A stretch of DNA of 64,000 bases from the NCBI RefSeq assembly GCF_016925675.1, contig NZ_CP070506.1:1362501-1426500 (forward strand), written 5' to 3'. Each line of letters begins with the position of its first letter. Position 1 is the first letter of the stretch. The translations under genes were made by a program, and so were the position numbers. This stretch comes from Pseudomonas hygromyciniae. GTDB lineage: Bacteria; Pseudomonadota; Gammaproteobacteria; Pseudomonadales; Pseudomonadaceae. Shown one piece after another: positions 27,191 to 36,756 of the stretch. The notes under the pieces were generated by a model. The model was not told where the DNA came from, did not search any database, and worked only from the letters and a program-made list of their open reading frames with translations.

Positions 27191-28310
27191 GGCCGGGATT
27201 TCAGGTTGGATGAAGATCAAGTGTGGGAGCTGTCGAGCCCTGGCGAGGCTGCGATAGTGGAGGGTCAGGCGACATCTTCAGTGGCTGGGCTGCCGCTTTC
27301 GCAGCCTCGCTAAAGCTCGACAGCTCCCACAGGGATTGGTGGTGGGGCCGGGATTTCAGGCTGGATGAAGATCAAGTGTGGGAGCTGTCGAGCCCTGGCG
27401 AGGCTGCGAAAGCGGTGGGTCAGGTGGACTCTTTGTTAGCTGTGCTGCCGCCTTCGCAGCCTCGCTAAAGCTCGACAGCTCCCACAGGGATTGGTGGTGG
27501 GGCCGGGATTTCAGGCTGGATGAAGATCAACTGTGGGAGCTGTCGAGCCCCGGCGAGGCTGCGATAGTGGAGGGTCAGGCGACATCTTCAGTGGCTGTGC
27601 TGCCGCTTTCGCAGCCTCGCTAAAGCTCGACAGCTCCCACAGGGATTGGTGGTGGGGCCGGGATTTCAGGCTGGATGAAGATCAAGTGTGGCAGCTGTCG
27701 AGCCCCGGCGAGGCTGCGAAAGCGGTGGGTCAGGTGGACTCTTTGTTAGCTGTGCTGCCGCCTTCGCAGCCTCGCTAAAGCTCGACAGCTCCCACAGGGA
27801 TTGGCGGCGGGTCCGGGATTTCAGGTTGGATGAAGATCAAGTGTGGGAGCTGTCGAGCCCCGGCGAGGCTGCGATAGTGGAGGGTCAGGCGACATCTTCA
27901 GTGGCTGTGCTGCCGCTTTCGTAGCCTCGCTAAAGCTCGACAGCTCCCACAGGGATTGGTGGTGGGGCCGGGATTTCAGGCTGGATGAAGATCAAGTGTG
28001 GGAGCTGTCGAGCCCTGGCGAGGCTGCGAAAGCGGTGGAGCAGGCGACATCTTCAGTGGCTGTGCTGCCGCTTTCGCAGCCTCGCTAAAGCTCGACAGCT
28101 CCCACAGGGATTGGCGGCGGGTCCGGGATTTCAGGTTGGATGAAGATCAAGTGTGGGAGCTGTCGAGCCCTGGCGAGGCTGCGAAAGCGGTGGGTCAGGT
28201 GGACTCTTTGTTAGCTGTGCTGCCGCCTTCGCAGCCTCGCTAAAGCTCGACAGCTCCCACAGGGATTGGTGGTGGGGCCGGGGTTTCAGTCTGGATGAAG
28301 ATCAAGTGTG
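27191..28310. repeat. Tandem array of 155-bp units carrying REP-like palindromes
   Basis: Seven complete units begin at 27191, 27346, 27501, 27656, 27811, 27966 and 28121, with a partial eighth at 28276. Each unit contains CCGGGATTTCAGG, TGGATGAAGATCAA, then GTGGGAGCTGTCGAGCC and, about 70 bases on, its complement GGCTCGACAGCTCCCAC-type arm (GCTCGACAGCTCCCAC). The interior comes in two versions: A with GCGACATCTTCAGTGGCT and B with GTGGACTCTTTGTTAGCT. Order is A-B-A-B-A-hybrid-B. Because 155 is not a multiple of 3, no continuous frame runs through; the short open frames in each unit are not genes. Confidence 0.95.
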
Positions 28311-28389
28311 GGCTTGCCCGCGATAGCGGAGTGTCAGCCAATGCATCCAGCACCGACACACAGCCATCGCGGGCAAGCCCGGTCCCACA
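28307..28389. repeat. REP doublet closing the array
   Basis: TGTGGGCTTGCCCGCGATAG and a complementary CTATCGC-like arm ending GGTCCCACA flank a 40-base spacer. It follows directly on the partial eighth unit and lies before the converging... end of livF, where it may act as a terminator. Confidence 0.75.
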
Positions 28390-28418
28390 TTTTGGCCCGG
28401 TTCATTGAGCAGCCGTTT

Positions 28419-29120
28419 TTAGCCGCCCAGATATGCCTCGCGCACTTTCGGGTCGGTCAGCAGTTGCTCGCCGCTGCCCTGCATCACTACCCGGCCGTTT
28501 TCCAGCACGTAGGCACGGTCGGCAATTTTCAACGCCTGGTTGGCGTTTTGCTCCACCAAAAACACCGTCACACCGTCCTTGCGCAGTTGCTCGATGATGT
28601 CGAAAATCTGCTGGATGATGATCGGGGCCAGGCCCAGGGAAGGTTCGTCCAACAGCAGCAACTTGGGCTTGCTCATCAGCGCACGGCCGATGGCGAGCAT
28701 CTGCTGTTCGCCGCCGGACATGGTGCCGCCGCGCTGGCTGAAGCGTTCCTTGAGCCGAGGGAACAGGTGCAGCACCTTGTCCATCTGCTCCTGGTAGTCG
28801 CCCTTGTCGGTAAAGAATCCGCCCATGGCCAGGTTCTCTTCCACGGTCAGGCGGGCAAACACCCTACGGCCTTCCGGGACCACGGCAATGCTCTTGCGCA
28901 TGATCGCCGCCGAATGCTGGCCTACCAGTTCCTCACCCATGTAGCGGATGCTGCCGCTGTGAGCCTGGGGCGAACCGCACAGGGTCATCAGCAAGGTGGA
29001 CTTGCCGGCACCGTTGGCACCGATCAGGGTGACGATCTCGCCCTGGCGCACTTCCACGTTGACGTCGTGCAGGGCCTGGATCTTGCCGTAGAAAGTGGAA
29101 ACGTTTTCGAATTGCAGCAT
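28419..29120 (-). CDS. livF: Branched-chain amino acid ABC transporter ATPase LivF/BraG
   Basis: A 233-residue ABC ATPase. Walker A is GANGAGKSTL, the signature is MSGGEQQMLAIGRAL, and Walker B is LLLLDEPSLGLAP, with the switch His in VEQNANQALKIAD context. It is the last gene of the bra/liv operon and starts one base after livG ends. It pairs with LivG to power import through LivH and LivM. Confidence 0.96.
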   Translation of the reverse strand: MLQFENVSTFYGKIQALHDVNVEVRQGEIVTLIGANGAGKSTLLMTLCGSPQAHSGSIRYMGEELVGQHSAAIMRKSIAVVPEGRRVFARLTVEENLAMGGFFTDKGDYQEQMDKVLHLFPRLKERFSQRGGTMSGGEQQMLAIGRALMSKPKLLLLDEPSLGLAPIIIQQIFDIIEQLRKDGVTVFLVEQNANQALKIADRAYVLENGRVVMQGSGEQLLTDPKVREAYLGG

Positions 29121-29884
29121 TTACGCTTCCCCCAAATAGGCTTTGATCACTTCCGGATTGTCGCGGATCTGCTCCGGCGTCCCGTTGGCCAATGGCGTGC
29201 CCTGGTTGATCACGACGATATGGTCGGAAATGCTCATGACCAGTTTCATGTCGTGTTCGATCAGCAGCACGGTGGCGTTGTTTTCTTCACGCAGCACACC
29301 GATCAACGCCTTGAGGTCTTCGGTTTCCTTGGGGTTGAGGCCCGCAGCGGGTTCGTCGAGCATCAGGATCCGCGGGCGGGTCATCATGCAGCGGGCGATT
29401 TCCAGGCGGCGTTGCTGACCATAGGCCAGGGTGCCGGCCGGACGGTTGGCAAACTCGGTGAGGTTGACCTTGTCCAGCCAATACGCGGCGTACTCCATGG
29501 CCTCGCGCTCGCTCTTGCGGAACCCCGGGGTCTTGAACAGGCCTGCGAAGAAGTTGGTGTTCAGGTGACGGTGCTGGGCAATCAGCAGGTTTTCCACTGC
29601 GGTCATGTCCTTGAACAACCGCACGTTCTGGAAGGTCCGCACCACGCCCTTGCGGGCGATCTCGTGACCGGCCAGGCCCTGGATCGGCTGGCCGTCCAGC
29701 AGGATGCTGCCACCGGCCGGTTTGTAGAAGCCGGTCAGGCAGTTGAACACCGTGGTCTTGCCGGCGCCATTGGGGCCGATCAGCGCAACCACTTGTTTCT
29801 CTTTGACGGTCAGGGCGACGCCATTGACCGCCAGCAAGCCGCCGAAGCGCATGCTCAGGTTTTCGACTTTCAGGATCTCGCGGC

Positions 29885-29888
<4 letters not shown>
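29121..29888 (-). CDS. livG: Branched-chain amino acid ABC transporter ATPase LivG/BraF
   Basis: A 255-residue ABC ATPase with Walker [11 protein letters not shown], signature [15 protein letters not shown] and Walker [14 protein letters not shown]. The extended C-terminal segment [21 protein letters not shown] is typical of LivG. Its start overlaps the end of livM by 4 bases. Confidence 0.96.
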
Positions 29889-31134
<1,246 letters not shown>

Positions 31135-31138
<4 letters not shown>

Positions 31139-32058
31139 ACTTTCTCAACCTCCGGACGGCCCAGGATGCCGGTCGGCCGGAATAACAGCACCAGAACCAA
31201 TAGACCGAATGCCACCACGTCCTTGTACTGGTCACCGAAGATATCGGCACCAAAGGCTTCGGCCACACCCAGCACCAGCCCGCCGAGCATGGCGCCCGGA
31301 ATACTGCCGATGCCGCCCAGGACCGCCGCGGTAAAGGCTTTGAGGCCCACCAGGAAGCCGGCATTGGGGTTGATCACGCCATACTGCATGCTCAGCAACA
31401 CGGCAGCGACGGCCGCCAGTGCAGCACCGATGACGAAAGTCAGGGCAATGATGTTGTTGGTGTTGATGCCCAGCAGGTTGGCCATCTTGATGTCTTCGGC
31501 GCAGGCCCGGCAGGCGCGCCCCAGACGGGAGCGGGAGATGAACAGGGTCAGGCCGAGCATCGCCACCAGGGTGACGACGAAGACCAGGATCTGCATGTAG
31601 GAAATCAGGACTTCTTCTGCGCCGCCCGGCCCGAAGGAAATACTGCCCGGGATCAGGTTGGGAATGGACTTGTCCTTGGAGTCCTGGGACAGCAATACGG
31701 TGTTCTGCAGGAAAATCGACATGCCGATGGCGGAAATCAACGGGATCAGGCGGTTGCTGCCACGCAAGGGGCGGTACGCAACGCGTTCGATACTGTAGCC
31801 GTAGGCACTGGTTACGACGATTGACGCAAGGAATGCGGCAGTCATCAACAGCGGCAGGGAGTGGATACCCATCATGGCCAGCCCGGCAATGGCGATGAAA
31901 GCCACGTAGGAGCCAATCATGTAGACCTCGCCGTGGGCGAAGTTGATCATTCCAATGATGCCGTAAACCATTGTGTAGCCAATGGCTATCAAGGCATAGG
32001 TGCTGCCAATGGTCAGGCCATTAACCAGCTGTTGGAAAAAATGATAGATCTCAGGCAT
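31135..32058 (-). CDS. livH: Branched-chain amino acid ABC transporter permease LivH/BraD
   Basis: A 307-residue permease with about eight helices. [44 protein letters not shown] is the family start and [20 protein letters not shown] the EAA-like coupling loop. It lies 228 bases downstream of the substrate-binding protein gene, separated from it by a hairpin, which fits lower expression of the membrane parts relative to BraC. Confidence 0.96.
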
Positions 32059-32241
32059 TACAGCGCTCCTAAAAACCCGATACGCATTTCACTGGTGGAG
32101 TCATCTTCCAGCCTGGTGCTGTGTTCTGTGAGCACATTTGCACAAAGCATTTGCCAGCGAACCGCTGGTGACGGTTTTAAGATTTTCAGGTGAACCAGCA
32201 CCCGGATCGCGGGTGCGTGGCCCATAAACCTCGTAAAACAA

Positions 32242-32265
32242 AACCCACTGCTTGCACAGTGGGCT
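32242..32265 (-). terminator. Hairpin between braC and livH
   Basis: On the minus strand CCCACTG arms (32244-32250 and 32257-32263) are followed by a T-rich tract (TTTTGTTTT). It begins 23 bases after the braC stop and probably attenuates transcription into livHMGF. Confidence 0.7.
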
Positions 32266-32286
32266 TGTTGTCCAGTAACGCCTGGC

Positions 32287-33414
32287 TTACTGAGGGGAAA
32301 CTTCGGTTTTTGGTTGGCCGAAGTGCCATTCGTAGACCACGAACTTGAAGTCTTTCAGGTCGCCCTTGGCGTCGAAGCTCAGATCGCCAGTCGGGGTCTT
32401 GAAGGTACCCGCGTGGATGGCCGCGGCCACTTTGGCGGTGTCTTCGCTTTTAGCAGCAGCGATGCCGCCAGCGATGATTTCAACTGCCGAGTAGGCCGGG
32501 AACACGAACGGACCGCTTGGATCTTTGCCGTCAGCCTTGAGCGCGTCGACTATGGCCTTGTTGGCAGGATCGGCGTCAAAGGATTTGGGCAGGGTGACCA
32601 GCAGGCCTTCGGAGGCTTTCTGGGCGATTTGCGAGATGGAGTCGTTGCCCACGCCTTCTGGACCCATGAACTTGGCTTTCAGGCCTTTTTCCTGGGATTG
32701 ACGCAGGATCAGGCCCAGTTCTGGGTGGTAGCCGCCGTAGTAGACGAAGTCGACGTTGGCTTGCTTGAGCTTCTGGATGATCGAGGAAAAGTCTTTGTCG
32801 CCGGCGTTCAGGCCTTCGAACACGGCGACTTTCACGCCTTTTTCTTCCAGGGTCTTCTTCACGGCAGACGCGATACCTTCACCGTATTGTTGCTTGTCGT
32901 GCAGTACTGCAACGACCTTCGGCTTGACGTGGTCGGCGATGTAATTGCCGGCCGCTGGGCCCTGGGCGCTGTCCAGGCCGATGGTACGGAAGACCAGCTT
33001 GTAGCCACGGGAGGTGATTTCCGGGCTGGTAGCCGCCGGGGTGATCATGATCACGCCTTCGTCTTCGTAGATGTCGGTTGCAGGCTGAGTGGAGCTGGAG
33101 CAGAGGTGGCCGACTACGAACTTGACGCCGTCGTTGACCACTTTGTTGGCTACGGCAACGGCTTGTTTAGGGTCGCAAGCGTCGTCGTATTCCTTGGCTT
33201 CGAGCATCTTGCCGTCGACACCGCCCTTGGCGTTGATGTCCTTGATGGCTTGCTTGGCGCCCATGAACTGCATATCGCCGTATTGGGTCACAGGGCCGGT
33301 TTTAGGGCCGGCAATACCGATCTTGATGGTGTCAGCTGCGAACGAATGGCCGGCAACTCCAGCCAGGACCATAGCGGCAAACAGTTTGGAAATCTGCTTA
33401 GTAGCCTTATTCAT
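32287..33414 (-). CDS. braC: Branched-chain amino acid ABC transporter substrate-binding protein LivK/BraC
   Basis: A 375-residue periplasmic binding protein. The signal peptide is MNKATKQISKLFAAMVLAGV... cut after HSFA, before ADTIKIGIAGP. The mature protein has the Leu/Ile/Val-binding type I fold: IGIAGPKTGPVTQYGDMQFMGAKQAI, LCSSSTQPATDIYEDEGVIMITPAATSP and FVYYGGYHPELGLILRQSQ. Two Cys in EYDDACDPKQ and VGHLCSSS may form the disulfide seen in BraC/LivJ. It binds Leu, Ile, Val and probably Ala or Thr. The first gene of the operon; regulatory palindromes lie about 70-115 bases upstream. Confidence 0.95.
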   Translation of the reverse strand: MNKATKQISKLFAAMVLAGVAGHSFAADTIKIGIAGPKTGPVTQYGDMQFMGAKQAIKDINAKGGVDGKMLEAKEYDDACDPKQAVAVANKVVNDGVKFVVGHLCSSSTQPATDIYEDEGVIMITPAATSPEITSRGYKLVFRTIGLDSAQGPAAGNYIADHVKPKVVAVLHDKQQYGEGIASAVKKTLEEKGVKVAVFEGLNAGDKDFSSIIQKLKQANVDFVYYGGYHPELGLILRQSQEKGLKAKFMGPEGVGNDSISQIAQKASEGLLVTLPKSFDADPANKAIVDALKADGKDPSGPFVFPAYSAVEIIAGGIAAAKSEDTAKVAAAIHAGTFKTPTGDLSFDAKGDLKDFKFVVYEWHFGQPKTEVSPQ

Positions 33415-33481
33415 AGTGCTCCACTCTTACTGTTGTATTTTTTATAGTTCTAGCGGCCTTGTGGGCTACAGAACCGGATCA

Positions 33482-33532
33482 GATATCTCGGATATCCCCC
33501 CGGCAGCGGCCTGGCAACTGTACCGGTACAGT
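33482..33532. promoter_or_regulatory. Two palindromes upstream of braC
   Basis: GATATC-TCG-GATATC lies at 33482-33496 and the perfect 16-base palindrome ACTGTACCGGTACAGT at 33517-33532, 68 and 103 bases upstream of braC. The second resembles sites of GntR/MocR-type regulators. The rest of 33415-33755 holds no gene; it is shared between braC and the divergent DUF2288 gene, so either could be controlled. Confidence 0.45.
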
Positions 33533-33755
33533 GTAGAGCGCCGGTTGATCGCTTGAAAAGCTAGCTGCTGGGGGCAAACCCCGGGTGTGTCGCTTAAATG
33601 AAAGAAAAAGACAGAATTGCGGCGGGTGAATGCCAGAGTCTCGGGCAATCCTTGGCGTTCCTGACACTTTCAATCGGTGCCTCAATTGCAACTGGGTTTT
33701 TCTGCGGAAGTCTCGACGGTATGATTGCGCCGATTTTTCCCTCAGGTGAGTTCCC

Positions 33756-34061
33756 ATGACGCAAGAACCTAGCACCCTCTATGCCAAGCTGCTCGGCGAA
33801 ACCGCGGAAATTTCCTGGAAGGAGCTTGAGCCGTTCTTCGCCAAGGGTGCCCTATTGTGGGTCGACGCAGGCCTGGATTTGATCGAAGCCGCCGAGGGCA
33901 TGGCCGAGGATAGCCGGGACAAAGTGGCCGCCTGGCTAGCCTCGGGGAGCCTTGGCGAAGTGTCTGCGACGCGGGCATTGGACCTGGTGGAGCGTGATCC
34001 GAGCCTGTGGGCGGTGGTGGTTTCGCCGTGGATTCTGATCCAGGAAAGGGCATCGAATTAA
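33756..34061 (+). CDS. DUF2288 family protein
   Basis: A 101-residue protein of the DUF2288 family. The stretch LYAKLLGETAEISWKELEPFFAKGALLWVDAGLDLIEAA is the family signature; the rest is helical and acidic. No signal or membrane segment. It diverges from braC and is followed by a REPIN-containing gap. Function unknown; the same gene sits beside the bra operon in P. aeruginosa. Confidence 0.88.
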   Translation: MTQEPSTLYAKLLGETAEISWKELEPFFAKGALLWVDAGLDLIEAAEGMAEDSRDKVAAWLASGSLGEVSATRALDLVERDPSLWAVVVSPWILIQERASN

Positions 34062-34268
34062 ATTCGAGCACTTAAATGGTGCGCGTTTTTCCCGGTTAGA
34101 AGTGTGTAGCGGAGTAACCGCTTTACCCGTGATGGCAACTGGCCGTGAAGAAAGGTCACAAGGGAGGGTGACGTAAACGTCATGGGAACAGTTTTGCGGG
34201 CCGCGAATGGCTCGGGGAATTGTTTCTTGGTGTGGCAAGGTTATGGATATTTGTCGCCTGGCAGACCG

Positions 34269-34354
34269 CCTTCGCGAGCAAGCCCGCTCCCACCTTCGGC
34301 CGCATTCCAAGGGTGGAACGCGGCCGAAGGTGGGAGCGGGCTTGCTCGCGAAGG
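34269..34354. repeat. REPIN with perfect 35-base arms
   Basis: The arms run 34269-34303 and 34320-34354, with core CGAGCAAGCCCGCTCCCACC, and a 16-base loop. It lies directly after the stop of the tubulin-like gene (34367) and probably terminates it. Confidence 0.92.
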
Positions 34355-34366
34355 GCGCGCCTCGGT

Positions 34367-36547
34367 CTAGGCGGTCTTGCCCGTATGGTTATTCAGCGAG
34401 ATCACCTTGGTCTTGCCAATCCGGTGACGATAAATCTCACGCAGGTACTTGATCGCTTTCTTCACGCAGTCCCGCGACAGACGAATATCGTTGATTGAGA
34501 CAAACTTCTCCTTGTCATTGATCAGCTCGCGATACTTCTTCTCATACATCGGCTTGATCGCGTACCAGTTGGTATCGAGGATTTTCGCCGGGTTTTCGAA
34601 TTCGTTGAGCAACTCGTCAATACGGTCCTCGTCGAAGTCTTCATGGATGATGAAGTCCAGGATCGAGTTGTCCAGCGTCTCGTCGAAGCGGTACGGGTTG
34701 CGGGCAAAGCAGCGTTTGATAAAGGCCACGATCAACGTCAGGAAATCATCCGACAGGCACGGGCTCTTGGCGATCAGGGTGGTCAGCGACAGGTTGGCCG
34801 AGGCGCCGATCACCAGGGCGTAACGCTTGAGGGTCGTGTTGGGGAACAGGCTGTTGAGGTGAGTCTTGAGCCGGTTCAGGTCCATATAGGACAGTTTGTA
34901 GTCCTTGGGCAGGGAGACAATGGACACCACCGACGAGCAGTTCTTGAAGAAGTGCAGGTCGTGCAGGGCCGCCGCGTCATAGCCGGAATTCTTGTACTGC
35001 TCCAGCGACGCCCGATAGCGCTTGGACTCGATCGGCAGCAGGCTGATGCCTTCGATGGCCTGGGTGACCTTGTTGAAGTGGGGCAGGTCGATGGAGCGGA
35101 AGAACAGGTCATCGATGTTCAATCGCTGCGGTTCTTTTTCGAACACCTTGAACTTGTCATTCGACGGCGCCGGGGTTTCCGGGACCACAGACTCGGCATA
35201 GGCAATCGCCACCGGCCCGGCCAGGCTCATGAACAGGTCGTTGGCGTCCAGGCGAATGGTTTCACCGATATCAATGCCGGCCCGGCGGAAATAGTTCTGG
35301 TCGTAGTCGGTTGTCACCGCCTGGGCCGTCAGAATGTTGAAGATCTGCTGTGAGATGTACTGGTTGGCGTGTTTTTCCATGGCATTGACGTCAATGTTCT
35401 GGATGTTGCCATCGTCGCTTTCTTCGGCGTAACGCATGATGTCGTTGGAGATCAGCATCATGGCGTTCCACGGGCGAATGCGCCCTTTGACGCTGGCCTC
35501 GCTGCTGTCTTCATTGTCGAAGTTGTACGAGAAGTCCCATTCCTCCGACAGGTACTTGCACAGCAGACGCCCGGCGTTGATGTGCAGTGCCTCGGACATT
35601 TCGCTGCGGTGATCGGAGATGTTCGGTAGCACGCAGATGCCGCTGGTGAAGATCGGCTCGAACACAAAGGCGTGGCCGCTCTTGCTGTCGTGCTCGTCGG
35701 CGGGCTTGGTATCGAAGGTTTTGTTCATGTACGAGTGCTGCTGGGCCAGGCCAAATTCCGAGGCCATGCCCGAGCCGGTGCCGCCGCCGGCGCTGAAGAT
35801 CGAGAAGTAGAGGCGCGACTGGTTGGCCTTGATCCCGCAGGAATCGATCAGGTACGAATGGATCATCTTCCAGTCGGGGCTGGAAAAACGCTGGGTGTCT
35901 TTGTTGAGGATGATCTTGGCCAGGTACTGGCCGAGGATCGGTGCGTTACCGGCGCCACCGGCGTGCACTTCCGACAGGTCCATGATTTTCATCTTGCTGT
36001 AGTCGCGTAAAAATCCGCTTTTTTCGCCCTTGCGGGAAAAACGGATGCGCCCGGCAATGTCTTTGTCCAGGTCGCCGAGCATCACCAACGGTTCTACCAG
36101 AAACACCGGCTTGCTGGCCTTGCTGGCCCCCAGGCGCAGGTTGTTACGGATCCATTGGGCTGGGCTGTAGCCCTTTTCAACGTAGGATTTATCTTCGGTG
36201 CTGAACTCGTTCAAGTAGAACTTGCGCGCGTTGTAGACCAGCTCCGCGACATCCAGGGCAATGTTGGAACCGCAGCGCCCCAAGCCGATCAGGCAGACCG
36301 AGGGAAATTCCTGCTCGCTGCGTAACTCGCTGTCGCCCTCAAGGTGCGGCGGGCGTGGGAACACCATGTCGCGCAGGCCGTCGAGGTTGTCGAGGATGCG
36401 GTCGGTGTTGGTTTCGGTGAAGTACAGGTATTGCTGGGTGCCCAGCGCACGTTGACTGTTCAATGACTTTGAACCTGAGGGTTTTTCCGCAGGAGCTGTC
36501 AGCAACACGTCGGATACCGCAGTAACAGGATTATTTTTAGAAGTCAT
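34367..36547 (-). CDS. Large divergent tubulin/FtsZ-like protein (Tubulin_2 type)
   Basis: A 726-residue protein with motifs of the tubulin/FtsZ GTPase superfamily in the right order: T1-like CLIGLGRCGSN (85-95), T3-like HAGGAGNAP (195-203), the tubulin signature GGGTGSG (254-260), and a T7-like loop RLDANDLF (432-439) retaining both Asp of FtsZ NxDxxD. It has large insertions (about 270-345) and a 290-residue C-terminal part with no recognised domain. Residues 1-35 look disordered, and no membrane segment is present. FtsZ and tubulins polymerise and hydrolyse GTP at the T7 interface; whether this one does is unknown. It stands alone between REPIN-flanked DUF2288 and an MHYT-GGDEF-EAL gene. 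ATG at 36547 fits. Confidence 0.8.
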   Translation of the reverse strand: MTSKNNPVTAVSDVLLTAPAEKPSGSKSLNSQRALGTQQYLYFTETNTDRILDNLDGLRDMVFPRPPHLEGDSELRSEQEFPSVCLIGLGRCGSNIALDVAELVYNARKFYLNEFSTEDKSYVEKGYSPAQWIRNNLRLGASKASKPVFLVEPLVMLGDLDKDIAGRIRFSRKGEKSGFLRDYSKMKIMDLSEVHAGGAGNAPILGQYLAKIILNKDTQRFSSPDWKMIHSYLIDSCGIKANQSRLYFSIFSAGGGTGSGMASEFGLAQQHSYMNKTFDTKPADEHDSKSGHAFVFEPIFTSGICVLPNISDHRSEMSEALHINAGRLLCKYLSEEWDFSYNFDNEDSSEASVKGRIRPWNAMMLISNDIMRYAEESDDGNIQNIDVNAMEKHANQYISQQIFNILTAQAVTTDYDQNYFRRAGIDIGETIRLDANDLFMSLAGPVAIAYAESVVPETPAPSNDKFKVFEKEPQRLNIDDLFFRSIDLPHFNKVTQAIEGISLLPIESKRYRASLEQYKNSGYDAAALHDLHFFKNCSSVVSIVSLPKDYKLSYMDLNRLKTHLNSLFPNTTLKRYALVIGASANLSLTTLIAKSPCLSDDFLTLIVAFIKRCFARNPYRFDETLDNSILDFIIHEDFDEDRIDELLNEFENPAKILDTNWYAIKPMYEKKYRELINDKEKFVSINDIRLSRDCVKKAIKYLREIYRHRIGKTKVISLNNHTGKTA

Positions 36548-36756
36548 TGTGCGCCATGTGCCTGGACGGATGGCTGGAAAGCATCAAAGAGCCATCACCG
36601 AGTGAGAGTTCGCGACTTTTACAGTGCGTTTTAGGCCTCGGCGACCTGTCTTAACCCTATTTTTTCTAGGGAAAAGCGACGCCGGACTCTCATGAATCGG
36701 CCGTTCGTCGGCGTTCTTTAATCAAAATGATGGCGATATGCCAAGGTTTTTGCGCC

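Noticed and set aside
27223..28243. Series of 81-codon frames in the 155-bp repeats
   Set aside because: They recur once per unit and shift frame because 155 is not a multiple of 3. They are repeat artefacts, not a gene family.
27191..28310. CRISPR array
   Set aside because: Units are 155 bases, the conserved part is most of the unit, the interiors repeat in two types and are not unique spacers, and no cas gene is present.
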